Shown here one piece after another: positions 51,676 through 59,920 of a stretch of 64,000 nt of DNA (position 1 is its first letter; each line of letters starts with the position of its first letter). The stretch is from Actinoplanes sp. NBC_00393 (GTDB taxonomy: Bacteria; Actinomycetota; Actinomycetes; Mycobacteriales; Micromonosporaceae). Location of the stretch: positions 7,396,501 to 7,460,500 of the forward strand of contig NZ_CP107942.1 in assembly GCF_036053395.1 (NCBI RefSeq), given 5' to 3'. Both the position numbers and the translations under genes were made by a program. A model generated the notes under the pieces. The model did no database searches. It was not told the origin of the DNA and worked only from the letters and a program-made list of their open reading frames with translations.

Positions 51676-52704
51676 TCACGCCGCCGAGCAGGGCTTGGGG
51701 GTCCCGCCGGCGGTGAAGGTCTGGAGCGCGGTGAGGGCGTCGTCCACGGTGGCCACCTCGGCCATGACCAGGCCGTCGACCGGGTTGCGCAACGCCTCCG
51801 CGCAGTTGTCCTTGGGCACCAGGAAGAGCTCGGCGCCGGCATCCTTGGCGCCCACGAGCTTCTGCGGGATGCCGCCGATCGCGCCAACGTTACCGTCGTC
51901 GTCGATGGTTCCGGTGCCCGCGATGATCTTGCCGCCGGTCAGGTCCTCCGGCTTGAGCTTGTCGATGATCCCGAGGGTGAACATCAGCCCGGCGCTCGGG
52001 CCGCCGATCTTGTCGAGGTCGATCTCGATGTCGAACGGGTTGGGCTGCTTGGTGCGGATGTCGATACCGATCCGCGGGGTGTCGTCGTCCTCGCCGGCCC
52101 GCGAGGTGACCTGGGCCGAGCCGGCCTTGCCGTCCCGCTCGTAGGAGACGGTCAGCGTGGTGCCGGCGGGCTTGGCCCGGACCAGCTCGGTGACCTGGCC
52201 CGGCCCGGCGATCGCGGTGCCGTCGACCGCGGTGATCACGTCGTCCTTCTGCAGCGCGCCGTCGGCCGGGCTGCCCTTCGTGACCTCGAACACGTAGGTC
52301 AGGACCGGGTATCCCAGCTCGCGCAGCGCCACCGTCTCGGCGCTGGTCTGCGACTGCCGCCACTCCTGGGCGTTCTGCTCCTGGACCTGCTTCTCGCTCT
52401 GGTCCGGCGGGTAGATCAGCTCGCGCGGGACGACCGCGTCCTCCCCGCTCAGCCAGCCGCGGATGGCCCACACCAGCTCCACCTGCGACTGCACATTGAC
52501 GGTGGTGAGCCGGAGCTGGCCGGTGGACGTCGAGGTCTCGCCCTTCTTGACCTGGATGACCTCGGTGCCGTTGTCCGAGCCGAGGGTGTTGACCGTGGGT
52601 CCGGGTTTGAGCACCACGTAGGGCAGGGGTGCGACCATGACACCGGCTGCCAGGAGAGCGGTGATCAGGGCGCCGAGGATGACGGTGACTCCGCGACGTC
52701 TCAT
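51676..52704 (-). CDS. Membrane-anchored PDZ/Lon-like serine protease (YlbL type)
   Basis: The 342-residue protein has an N-terminal membrane anchor (VTVILGALITALLAAGVMVA), a PDZ domain (about 130-200, TKGSPADGALQKDDVITAVD) and a C-terminal S16 Lon-type proteolytic domain. The latter carries the catalytic Ser in GGPSAGLMFTLG (near residue 237) and Lys in GGIPQKLVGAKDAGAELF (near 280). It probably degrades or processes envelope proteins. It is in the position of Rv3194c next to the UPF0182 gene in mycobacteria, as I recall. Confidence 0.92.
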   Translation of the reverse strand: MRRRGVTVILGALITALLAAGVMVAPLPYVVLKPGPTVNTLGSDNGTEVIQVKKGETSTSTGQLRLTTVNVQSQVELVWAIRGWLSGEDAVVPRELIYPPDQSEKQVQEQNAQEWRQSQTSAETVALRELGYPVLTYVFEVTKGSPADGALQKDDVITAVDGTAIAGPGQVTELVRAKPAGTTLTVSYERDGKAGSAQVTSRAGEDDDTPRIGIDIRTKQPNPFDIEIDLDKIGGPSAGLMFTLGIIDKLKPEDLTGGKIIAGTGTIDDDGNVGAIGGIPQKLVGAKDAGAELFLVPKDNCAEALRNPVDGLVMAEVATVDDALTALQTFTAGGTPKPCSAA

Positions 52705-52794
52705 GCGCGTGAGCGTACCCACTCTGTCTGAGTTCTCTCTGAGCTGACTCCGCCCTCGGTCCGCTACGAGCATTTCGCGCGTACCGTTGTGGTC

Positions 52795-54030
52795 GTGCCT
52801 GATATCCCGTTCGGCTTCCAACTGCCGGGCGCTCAGCCGCCCGACCCCTCCGACCCGCAGCAGATGCAGCAGTTCATGGCGCAGCTGCAGCAGATGTTCG
52901 CCGCGCCCGGCAGTGGCCCGGTCAACTGGGACCTGGCCCGGCAGGTCGCCGCCAGCCAGCTCTCGGCGACCGGCGATCCGGCGGTGAACATGCTGGAGCG
53001 CCACCAGGTCGAGGAGGCGCTGCGACTCGCCGACCTCTGGCTCGACCCGGTCACCGCGCTTCCCAGCGGCATCCACAAGGCCGTCGCGTGGAACCGCAAC
53101 GAGTGGATCTACAACACCCTCGACGTGTGGAAGAAGCTGTGTGAGCCGATCGCCGGCCGCATGGTGGGCGCCATGGGCGACCTGGTGCCGGAGGAGGCCC
53201 GGGCGCAGCTCGGCCCGATGGCCTCGATGGTCGCCACCCTCGGTGGCGCGCTCTTCGGCGGCCAGCTCGGGCAGGCCTTCGGCCAGCTCGCCGCGGAGGT
53301 GCTCTCCGCGGGCGACATCGGGCTTCCGCTGGGCCCCGCGGGCACGGCCGCACTGATTCCGTCCAACATCAAGGCGTACGGGTCCGGGCTCGAACTTCCC
53401 GAGGACCAGGTGCGGCTGTACGTGGCTCTTCGCGAAGCGGCCCACCAGCGGCTCTTCGGGCACGTCCCGTGGCTGCGGGCGCACGTGCTGAGCGCCGTCG
53501 AGACATATGCGAACGGCATCACCGTGAACCGGGAGGCGATCGAGGAGGCGATGAGCCGCGTCGACCCGACCGATCCCGAGTCGATGCAGGCGATGGCTCT
53601 GGAGGGCATCTTCACTCCGGAGGACACGCCCCAGCAGAAGGCCAGTCTGGCCCGCCTGGAGACGGCGCTCGCGCTGGTCGAGGGCTGGGTCGGCCACGTC
53701 GTCGACAACGCCGCCGGCGACCGGCTGCCGTCGGTGGCCGCGCTCGGTGAGGCGTTCCGCCGGCGCCGGGCGGCCGGTGGGCCGGCCGAGCAGACCTTCG
53801 CCGCCCTGGTCGGCCTGGAGCTGCGGCCGCGCCGGCTGCGCGAGGCCGGCGCCCTGTGGGCCGCGGTCACCGAGAACCGCGGCATCGCCGGGCGCGACGC
53901 GCTCTGGGACCACCCGGACCTGCTGCCCACCGACGACGACTTCGCCGACCCGGAGTCGTTCGCCCGCAGCCGGTCGGACTGGGACATCAGCGAGCTGGAG
54001 GGGCTGGAGGACGGCCCGAAGGAGGACTAA
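52795..54030 (+). CDS. DUF2342 family zinc-metalloprotease-like protein
   Basis: This 411-residue protein belongs to the actinobacterial DUF2342 family, often named zinc-dependent metalloprotease. It has PVNWDLARQVAASQL near the start and a candidate metal helix LREAAHQRLFGHVPWL (near residue 215), where the classical HExxH is altered to EAAHQ. The start is the GTG at 52795 because the protein then begins PDIPFGFQLPG as homologues do. Divergent from the PDZ protease gene. Catalysis is unproven. Confidence 0.85.
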   Translation: MPDIPFGFQLPGAQPPDPSDPQQMQQFMAQLQQMFAAPGSGPVNWDLARQVAASQLSATGDPAVNMLERHQVEEALRLADLWLDPVTALPSGIHKAVAWNRNEWIYNTLDVWKKLCEPIAGRMVGAMGDLVPEEARAQLGPMASMVATLGGALFGGQLGQAFGQLAAEVLSAGDIGLPLGPAGTAALIPSNIKAYGSGLELPEDQVRLYVALREAAHQRLFGHVPWLRAHVLSAVETYANGITVNREAIEEAMSRVDPTDPESMQAMALEGIFTPEDTPQQKASLARLETALALVEGWVGHVVDNAAGDRLPSVAALGEAFRRRRAAGGPAEQTFAALVGLELRPRRLREAGALWAAVTENRGIAGRDALWDHPDLLPTDDDFADPESFARSRSDWDISELEGLEDGPKED

Positions 54031-54623
54031 CCGCCGAGCAGGGCGCGGGTGTTCTCCCAGCCCTCCAGGGCGACGTCCAGCGTCGCCAGCTCGGCCGGAC
54101 CGCGCAGACGGCGCCAGTGCGGGGTGGACGTGACGTCCCCCGGCACCGGCGCCGTCTTGCGCAGCAGCTGGGCCGAGGCGCTGTCCAGGTCGTGGTCGAC
54201 GAGCCAGCCGGGCGCCGGCAGGCCGGTGGCGACGCCGAAGAGGCCACCGCCGGGTCCGCCGGGTGCGACCGCGACAGCTTTGCTGTCCAGCGGCCGTAGC
54301 AGCTTGCCGAGGGTCATGCCGGGTACGTCCGGCGCGTCTGCGGCGATCACAGCGGCCTGGTCGAACCCGTCCTCGGCGGCCGCTGCCAGCACCGGCAGCA
54401 CCGTGGGCGCGGGAATCTCGTAGATCCGGGTGCCCGGCCAGGCGATCTCCTCGGCCAGCTCCCGATCGGCCGGCACGGCGGCGATCGCGGCCTCCGCCTG
54501 GGCCAGGCGGGCCAGCAGGTCCACCACGTCCTCGGCCATCGCGGAGCGCCAGGCTCGCAGGTCGACGCCGGGTGGGCTCCAGGACACCGGCACCAGCATC
54601 GCCACAACCACCCGCCGCGTCAC
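54027..54623 (-). CDS. Hypothetical protein, possible nucleotidyltransferase-like fold
   Basis: The 198-residue protein alternates strands and helices and contains AAVIAADAPDVPGMTLGKLL, reminiscent of the DxD segment in MobA/CofC-like nucleotidyltransferases, but without a clear N-terminal GG loop. It overlaps the end of the DUF2342 gene by four bases. It occupies the place of Rv3196 in the mycobacterial order. Function unknown. Confidence 0.65.
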   Translation of the reverse strand: MTRRVVVAMLVPVSWSPPGVDLRAWRSAMAEDVVDLLARLAQAEAAIAAVPADRELAEEIAWPGTRIYEIPAPTVLPVLAAAAEDGFDQAAVIAADAPDVPGMTLGKLLRPLDSKAVAVAPGGPGGGLFGVATGLPAPGWLVDHDLDSASAQLLRKTAPVPGDVTSTPHWRRLRGPAELATLDVALEGWENTRALLGG

Positions 54624-54658
54624 GGGTCGAGCTTAGAGCCTCATTGGCCCTCGGAGCC

Positions 54659-55198
54659 TTACTGGTCGACCATCACCAGACTGCCGGCAGCGGAGACACC
54701 CTCGAGGTAACCGCGGGCGCGCTCGGCCTTGGGGAACCGGTTGACCAGGTCCCAGAAGCGGGTGTTGTGGCTCGGCACGACGAGGTGGGCCAGCTCGTGC
54801 AGCAGCACGTAGTCGATGACCCAGTCGGGCATCTCCTGGATCCGGTGCGAGATCCGGATCGTGGCGTCGTCCGGCGTGCAGGAGCCCCAGCGGCCGTTCT
54901 GGTTGGTCACCCAGCGGACGCTGGCCGGAGCCACCCGGTCCGCGTGATCGGCCAGGTACCGGTTGGTCAGGCGGCGGGCGCGGGCCAGCAGCTCAGCATC
55001 GGTACACCGCAAGCGTTCCTCACGGGCGGCGAGCCGGGCGAGCATCCGCTCGACCCACTCGGTCTCCTCGGCCCGGGAGAAACGGTCCGGGATGAGTACC
55101 ACGACTCGCTCACCGTCGCGATACGCGGACACCGTCCGGCGCCGACGCTGACTGCGCCGCACTTCCACGACAGGCTTGCGCACGCGGGCAGCCATCAT
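54659..55198 (-). CDS. YgjP-like metallopeptidase domain protein (SprT/M48 type)
   Basis: This 179-residue protein has the zinc motif HELAH in DYVLLHELAHLVVPSHNTRF and upstream VTNQNGRWGSCTPDDATIRI, typical of the YgjP/DUF45 family. The late segment HNTRFWDLVNRFP supplies the third ligand region. It is cytoplasmic with a basic N-terminus (RVRKPVVEVRRSQRRRR). The target is unknown. Start at either of two tandem ATG codons. Confidence 0.85.
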   Translation of the reverse strand: MMAARVRKPVVEVRRSQRRRRTVSAYRDGERVVVLIPDRFSRAEETEWVERMLARLAAREERLRCTDAELLARARRLTNRYLADHADRVAPASVRWVTNQNGRWGSCTPDDATIRISHRIQEMPDWVIDYVLLHELAHLVVPSHNTRFWDLVNRFPKAERARGYLEGVSAAGSLVMVDQ

Positions 55199-55669
55199 CG
55201 GCTCGCGCGGCCCAGATTCGGGTTCACGTTGTGACGCTAATCCGGATGCCCCTGGTCACCGCAAGAGTACGGGCAATGACTGTCACGGAAAATGCGCACT
55301 TCGCCCTGATATACCCGAAAAAATTTTCCTCACGGGCAACAGCGGAGACTTCCGTCAACCTAGACCATCGTCGACTCACTGCTATCCCGCACTCGAATAT
55401 CCGTTTTGGGACCTTCTGAAGGGATTCGTCGGCGTGTCCCGGCAAACCTGGCGGAAAAGGATAGTTCGTACCGGCACACTCGCTTCGTCGGCGAGACCGC
55501 CGACGCTGCGTTGACATGGAACCGGCCTGACCTGGGTAAGTGACCGCCCCGGACGGGTGGCCACATCCGCGTGGCCGCGCAAGCGGTCCAGCGCCGCAGA
55601 CAGGTTCGCGCCCGTCGCCGCGAACGAGGCACAGGGCCGAGCGGCCGACGAGAACGATGAGGAGGAACC
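55199..55669. other. Spacer upstream of the DUF5679 gene
   Basis: About 470 bp with no convincing gene. A TTGACA at 55511-55516 could be a -35 element for the downstream gene, but a good -10 at the right spacing is not clear. Confidence 0.4.
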
Positions 55670-55834
55670 GTGGCCGACAACACCACGTACAACGGCTACT
55701 GCGTCAAGTGCAAGGAGAAGCGTGACTTCCAGGGCAACGTGGAGGTCTCGAAGACCGGCATGAACATGGCCAAGGGCAAGTGCCCGGTCTGCGGGACGAC
55801 CATGAACCGAATCCTGGGCAAGGCCAAGGCGTGA
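55670..55834 (+). CDS. DUF5679 small zinc-ribbon protein
   Basis: A 54-residue protein from the GTG at 55670, preceded by GGAGGA. It has YCVKCKEKRDF near the N-terminus and GKCPVCGTTMNRILG near the C-terminus, a four-cysteine zinc ribbon. The size and sequence fit the DUF5679 family (Rv3196A-like) found at this locus in mycobacteria. Function unknown, though it is strongly conserved. Confidence 0.88.
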   Translation: MADNTTYNGYCVKCKEKRDFQGNVEVSKTGMNMAKGKCPVCGTTMNRILGKAKA

Positions 55835-55843
55835 TCATGTGCT

Positions 55844-55873
55844 CGGGGAGGCCGGCTGCGGTCGTCCTCCCCG
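55844..55873 (+). terminator. Terminator after the DUF5679 gene
   Basis: An 8-bp GC stem (55844-55851 with 55866-55873), extendable past a bulge, lies ten bases after the stop codon. Confidence 0.65.
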
Positions 55874-55943
55874 GCACACATGCCGTACTGCCGTAACCGT
55901 GTTCGCTCCAACACGTTGAGTTATCGGGACAACCACAACAGCC

Positions 55944-56005
55944 TGTGGATAACTCGCTCGAAGCTGTGGAAAAACCGCTTCAGGGCGATGTCTGCCTGTG
56001 GATAA
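55944..56005. promoter_or_regulatory. Cluster of three DnaA-box-like sequences
   Basis: TGTGGATAA occurs at 55944-55952 and 55997-56005, with the variant TGTGGAAAA at 55965-55973, all in the same orientation. TGTGGATAA is the reverse complement of the classical DnaA box TTATCCACA. They lie just upstream of the ThiF-like gene. Confidence 0.6.
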
Positions 56006-56045
56006 CCACACCGCTCCGCAGCGCTGCGGTGACACCCTGTCATTC

Positions 56046-57176
56046 ATGACTCGGACACCGCTGCCCCGGCCCACCCTGATCCCGGGGTTGCCGCGCATCT
56101 GGCGGAGCCCCGGTGAGCTGCAGATCGGGCTCGATCCGGCACACGCCGTGCTGCTTCAGCTGGCCGATCCGCGCACCGCCCAGGTGCTGGATCTGCTGGA
56201 CGGCCGCCGGTCCGAGCGGGTCGTCCTGCTCCGTGCGGCCGAGCTCGGGGTGCCACCGGACGACGCACGCGCTCTTCTCGACCTTCTGCACACCGCCGGG
56301 CTCGTCATGCCCTCCGCGGCTCTGCTGCCGGCGACCATGCCGGTCACCACCCGCCACCGGCTCTCCGGTGAGGCTGCCGCGCTGGCTCTGGACGCTGCCG
56401 CGCGTACCGGTGAGGGCGCCCGGACCGACCCCTCACCCGCCCGTGTCTTCCGGCGCCGCCGCGCTGCCCGGGTCGTGGTCAGCGGCCGAGGCCGGCTCGG
56501 CGCCACCATCGCCGTCGCCCTGGCCGAGTCCGGGGTCGGCCACGTGTACCCGGATCTCGCCGGTGTCGTCGGCCCGGACGAACTGGCCGGGGCGCCGCTC
56601 GGGCCGGACGACGTCGGCAGTCCACGCCGCGCCGCCGTCAGCGCCGCGATCCAGCGCGTCGCACCCGGCACCGACGCGCACGGCGTACGCCGCATGGCAG
56701 CCTCCCTGGTCGTCCAGCTCGCCCACGACGAACCGACCACCCTGATCGCCGCGGGGCACGCCGGGCGGCGCCAGCCGCACCTGGCGGTCGCCATCCGCGA
56801 CGGCGCGGCCGTGATCGGCCCGCTGGTGCCGGCCGGCGGCACTCCCTGCCTCAACTGCCTCGACCTGCACAGACGCGAACGGGACGCCGGCTGGCCCGGC
56901 GCTCTGACCCCGCCGGCTCCGGACGCCGCCGAGCCGTGCGCCGTCGCCACGCTGCTGGCCGCCACGGCGTACGCGACGGCGGAAGCCCTCGCCTACCTGG
57001 ACGGCCGGACACCGGAGACGCTCGGTGCGGCGGTGGAGATCACTGCGCCCGGCCGGTTCCGGCGCCGGACCTGGCCACCGCATCCGGGCTGTGCCTGCCA
57101 GCGCCGTCGGCGGACGGCCACCTTCACCAGACCTTCACCGCATAAGCACCAAACCACCAGGCGACGGGCAGAGTAA
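56046..57176 (+). CDS. ThiF/E1-like protein (TOMM cyclodehydratase-type fold)
   Basis: The 376-residue protein has an N-terminal winged-helix-like part (DLLDGRRSERVVLLRAAELG) and a ThiF/E1-like Rossmann domain starting RVVVSGRGRLGATIAVALAE, with zinc-ligand pairs in PCLNCLDLHRRE and HPGCAC. It resembles the ocin-ThiF proteins linked to azoline-forming clusters, yet no YcaO, dehydrogenase or precursor gene is nearby. I chose the ATG at 56046; the upstream GTG at 55998 falls in the DnaA-box cluster. Confidence 0.75.
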   Translation: MTRTPLPRPTLIPGLPRIWRSPGELQIGLDPAHAVLLQLADPRTAQVLDLLDGRRSERVVLLRAAELGVPPDDARALLDLLHTAGLVMPSAALLPATMPVTTRHRLSGEAAALALDAAARTGEGARTDPSPARVFRRRRAARVVVSGRGRLGATIAVALAESGVGHVYPDLAGVVGPDELAGAPLGPDDVGSPRRAAVSAAIQRVAPGTDAHGVRRMAASLVVQLAHDEPTTLIAAGHAGRRQPHLAVAIRDGAAVIGPLVPAGGTPCLNCLDLHRRERDAGWPGALTPPAPDAAEPCAVATLLAATAYATAEALAYLDGRTPETLGAAVEITAPGRFRRRTWPPHPGCACQRRRRTATFTRPSPHKHQTTRRRAE

Positions 57177-57203
57177 GGGGCGAACGTCGGTAACAATGAT
57201 CTG

Positions 57204-58550
57204 GTGACGGACATACCGCGCCGCGCGGCTTCCCGGACGGCCAAGCTCGCAGCCCTCCCACTCGGCTTCGCCGGGCGTACTGCTCTGGGGCTGGGCAAGA
57301 GAGCCGTCGGGATCGCCACCGACGTCATCTCCGCCGACATCCAGCAACGCACCGCCGAGCAACTGTTCAGCGTTCTCGGGCAGCTCAAGGGTGGTGCGAT
57401 GAAATTCGGCCAGGCCCTGTCGGTGTTCGAGGCGGCACTGCCGGACGAGATGGCCGGCCCCTACCGGCAGGCGCTCACCAAGCTCCAGGAGGCGGCGCCG
57501 CCGATGCCGGTGGCGAACGTGCACAAGGCGCTCGCCCAGCAACTCGGGCCGGACTGGCGGGACAGGTTCGCCGAGTTCGACGACAGCCCGGCCGCCGCGG
57601 CCAGCATCGGCCAGGTGCACCGCGCGGTGTGGAAACTCCCGCCGGCCCGGCGCAACGCGAAACCGAAGCTGCTGCCGGTCGCAGTGAAGGTGCAGTATCC
57701 GGGCGCCGGCGACGCGCTGATCGCCGATCTCAAGCAACTCGGCCGTCTCGCCGGCATGTTCAAAATCATCCAGCCGGGGATCGACGTGAAGCCGCTCCTC
57801 GCCGAACTGCGGGACCGGGTCACCGAGGAGCTCGACTACGAGATGGAGGCGGAGACCCAGCGGGCCTTCGCCGAGGCGTACCGGGACGATCCGGAGATCT
57901 TCGTGCCCCGGGTGGTCGCCTCGGCGCCCCAGGTCCTGGTCACCGAGTGGGTCGACGGCACCCCGCTGGCCCGGGTGATCGCCGACGGCACCCCGGAGGA
58001 GCGCGATGAGGCCGGCCGGCTGATGGCGATCCTGCACTTCTCGGCGCCGGCCCGGGCCGGGCTGTTGCACGCCGACCCGCACCCCGGCAACTTCCGGATC
58101 CTCGCCGACGGCCGCCTCGGAGTGATCGATTTCGGTGCCGTCGCCCGTCTCCCCGAGGGCCACCCCGAGCCGATCGGCCGGCTGGTGCGGCTCGCGCTGG
58201 ACGGTGACGCCCAGGCGGTGGTGGACGGGTTGCGCGAGGAGAAGTTCATCAAGGCGGACGACGAGATCGACGCGGAGGCGGTGCTCACCTTCCTCCGGCC
58301 GATGATCGAACCGGTCGCGGTGGAGCGGTTCCGGTTCACCCGTACCTGGTTGCGGGCCGAAGCCACCCGGCTGGGCAGTCCGCGGTCGCCGGCTTACCAG
58401 TTGAGCCGCAAGCTCAACCTGCCGCCGTCCTACCTGCTGATCCACCGGGTCACGCTGGGCTCGATCGGGGTGCTCAGCCAGCTGGAGGCGGAGGCGCCGT
58501 ACCGGCAGATCCTGATCGACTGGTTGCCGGGTTTCGCCCCGACTCCCTGA
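57204..58550 (+). CDS. ABC1/AarF/UbiB-family kinase-like protein
   Basis: The 448-residue protein has the ABC1 signature motif KFGQALSVFEAALP in its N-terminal extension, the Ala-rich nucleotide loop (AAAASIGQVHRAV), the catalytic region LLHADPHPGNFRI and the metal motif VIDFGAVARLPEG. ABC1 proteins are atypical kinases or ATPases tied to quinone and lipid homeostasis. In mycobacteria the homologue (Rv3197) lies beside whiB7 and was linked to macrolide resistance, which matches the context here. Confidence 0.93.
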   Translation: MTDIPRRAASRTAKLAALPLGFAGRTALGLGKRAVGIATDVISADIQQRTAEQLFSVLGQLKGGAMKFGQALSVFEAALPDEMAGPYRQALTKLQEAAPPMPVANVHKALAQQLGPDWRDRFAEFDDSPAAAASIGQVHRAVWKLPPARRNAKPKLLPVAVKVQYPGAGDALIADLKQLGRLAGMFKIIQPGIDVKPLLAELRDRVTEELDYEMEAETQRAFAEAYRDDPEIFVPRVVASAPQVLVTEWVDGTPLARVIADGTPEERDEAGRLMAILHFSAPARAGLLHADPHPGNFRILADGRLGVIDFGAVARLPEGHPEPIGRLVRLALDGDAQAVVDGLREEKFIKADDEIDAEAVLTFLRPMIEPVAVERFRFTRTWLRAEATRLGSPRSPAYQLSRKLNLPPSYLLIHRVTLGSIGVLSQLEAEAPYRQILIDWLPGFAPTP

Positions 58551-58690
58551 TCGACCGGCCGCGGCTGCCCGGCTTCGTCCCGGCGCCCTGATCGGCCGGC
58601 CCTGGCTGCCCGGCTTGGCTCCGGCGCTTTGATCGGCCGGCCCTGGCTGCCCGGCTTGGCTCCGGCGCTTTGATCGGCCGGCCGCCCGGC
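58548..58690. repeat. 41-bp tandem repeat after the ABC1 gene
   Basis: The motif TGATCG recurs at 58548, 58589, 58630 and 58671, exactly 41 bp apart; the second and third full units are nearly identical. It begins at the ABC1 stop codon and ends 37 bp before the terminator hairpin. Confidence 0.85.
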
Positions 58691-58726
58691 ATCGCCCTGT
58701 TGCGCTGATCACTTGCCGACAACGGC

Positions 58727-58760
58727 CATGGGCCCGTCCGCTGAAGCGGACGGGCCCATG
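58727..58760. terminator. Bidirectional terminator between the ABC1 and whiB7 operons
   Basis: A perfect 15-bp stem (58727-58741 with 58746-58760) and TGAA tetraloop lies between two convergent transcription units. Confidence 0.88.
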
Positions 58761-58798
58761 TTCATTTCCCAGGTAGCGGGTCTTGGTGGGATTCGGGC

Positions 58799-59011
58799 TC
58801 AGACCCCGAGTTCGCGGGCTGCCCGGTGACGGGCCTGCATGGCGATCTGACGGGCGGAGCGGTAAGCCTCAGGTGCACGGTCACTCTGAGGCCGACGCAT
58901 TCGAGCTCTGGACAATGCCTCTTGGATGAGTCTCATCTTGGTGGCTCCATCATTCTTCATCTGGGTGCTCGGCTTCCGGATCTCGGTGGTTGCAATGGGG
59001 AGGGTCGTCAT
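58799..59011 (-). CDS. Small basic protein translationally coupled to whiB7
   Basis: The ATG at 59011 is one base past the whiB7 stop, so it is very probably translated with it. The 70-residue product begins TTLPIATTEIRKPSTQMKND and ends with a basic helix (SARQIAMQARHRAARELG). No family is recognised. It lies upstream of the strong terminator, which marks it as the last gene of the whiB7 operon. Confidence 0.7.
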   Translation of the reverse strand: MTTLPIATTEIRKPSTQMKNDGATKMRLIQEALSRARMRRPQSDRAPEAYRSARQIAMQARHRAARELGV

Positions 59012-59012
59012 G

Positions 59013-59375
59013 TCAGGCCGCCAGTCGGACGGAGTTGCGCGAGTCGAGACCGTTCGCGGCGAGCCGCTCCTCGACCTCGACAGCCAGCTCGGCGTCGCGA
59101 GCGACGTCGGCCTTACGCGGACGTCCACGGGGCCGCTTGCGCGGAACCACGGCGCCACGCTCGAAAATCTCGCCGCCCCAGACACCCCAGGGCTCGCTCC
59201 GCTCGACCGCGCCGGCCAGGCACTCGACGCGCAGCGGGCAGTCCCCGCAGAGCGACTTCGCCAGTTCCAGCTGGGCCGGGGAGTCCGAGAACCAAAGGTC
59301 CGGGTCGAACTTCCGACAGGGCAGGTTTGCCTCGAGCTCGACGTTGATGTCGATCGGGGCCAGCGCCAGACTCAT
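59013..59375 (-). CDS. whiB7: WhiB7, antibiotic-responsive transcription factor
   Basis: This 120-residue WhiB protein has Cys20, Cys43, Cys46 and Cys52 for the 4Fe-4S cluster, the WhiB7-type turn EPWGVWGGE and an AT-hook RGRPRK at residues 83-88, which together are diagnostic. WhiB7 joins the housekeeping sigma factor to activate intrinsic resistance genes after ribosome stress. Its 5' side contains a leader ORF and an intrinsic terminator, as in known attenuation control. Its position between uvrD2 and the ABC1 kinase matches mycobacteria. Confidence 0.95.
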   Translation of the reverse strand: MSLALAPIDINVELEANLPCRKFDPDLWFSDSPAQLELAKSLCGDCPLRVECLAGAVERSEPWGVWGGEIFERGAVVPRKRPRGRPRKADVARDAELAVEVEERLAANGLDSRNSVRLAA

Positions 59376-59449
59376 AAAGCCCGGTCACCTCTCTCTTTTC
59401 TCGATCTTCTGGATCGCCGTTCGGGTCGTGCACCGGCCGGTAAGCCGGC

Positions 59450-59491
59450 AAAAATTTAGGCCGCGGATCCCGGTTACGGGTTCCGCGGCCT
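59450..59491 (-). terminator. whiB7 leader terminator/attenuator
   Basis: On the minus strand a 9-bp GC stem (59491-59483 with 59466-59458), with an inner CCCG/CGGG stem, is followed by AAATTTTT. It lies between a 94-codon ORF and the whiB7 ATG, about 75 bp upstream of the start. Confidence 0.85.
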
Positions 59492-59516
59492 CGAGGTGAG
59501 CCGGAGGTCTGGTTTA

Positions 59517-59801
59517 TCAGACCGGCCTTCCTCGAGGCGGGACACCGCTGCCACCATCCGTGTAGCGCTTGCGGGAGATGGAGACGCCGCCCTTGAACCC
59601 AGTGGTCCCCTTGTTTCCGTCGATGAGCACCAGGACCGCTTTGCCCAGCTCGGTCTGAGCCTGGACCTGGTGCACCTGCGGAGCCGGGGTCCGCTCAGCA
59701 ACCAGCAGCGCCGACGGAGCGGCGGTTGCGGGCAGCGAGGCGGACAGAGGCCAGGCAGCAGTCGGCAGCATCGACGGACGCATCGTGGTGTTGAGCTTCA
59801 T
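59517..59801 (-). CDS. 94-codon ORF in the whiB7 leader
   Basis: The ATG at 59801 has a strong GGAGGAGG ribosome site. The product begins KLNTTMRPSMLPTAAWPLSA, contains QVQAQTELGKAVLVLIDGNK and ends GVPPRGRPV. It ends 26 bp before the intrinsic terminator of whiB7. It may be a leader ORF whose translation controls that terminator, longer than the short upstream ORFs of mycobacterial whiB7, or an independent small protein. The sequence alone cannot decide. Confidence 0.6.
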   Translation of the reverse strand: MKLNTTMRPSMLPTAAWPLSASLPATAAPSALLVAERTPAPQVHQVQAQTELGKAVLVLIDGNKGTTGFKGGVSISRKRYTDGGSGVPPRGRPV

Positions 59802-59920
59802 CGTTGCCACCTCCTCCATGACCTTGCACTCGTGTTGAGAACCCCAGCGAACTCAGTGCTCGCCAAGACGTGTCCTGAGGCTATGCCTGCCCTACAGGAG
59901 AGGGCAAACGAATTAACGGA

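Noticed and set aside
55998..56045. GTG at 55998 as start of the ThiF-like gene
   Set aside because: It lies inside a DnaA-box-like sequence and adds a non-conserved looking stretch; the ATG at 56046 is a better start.
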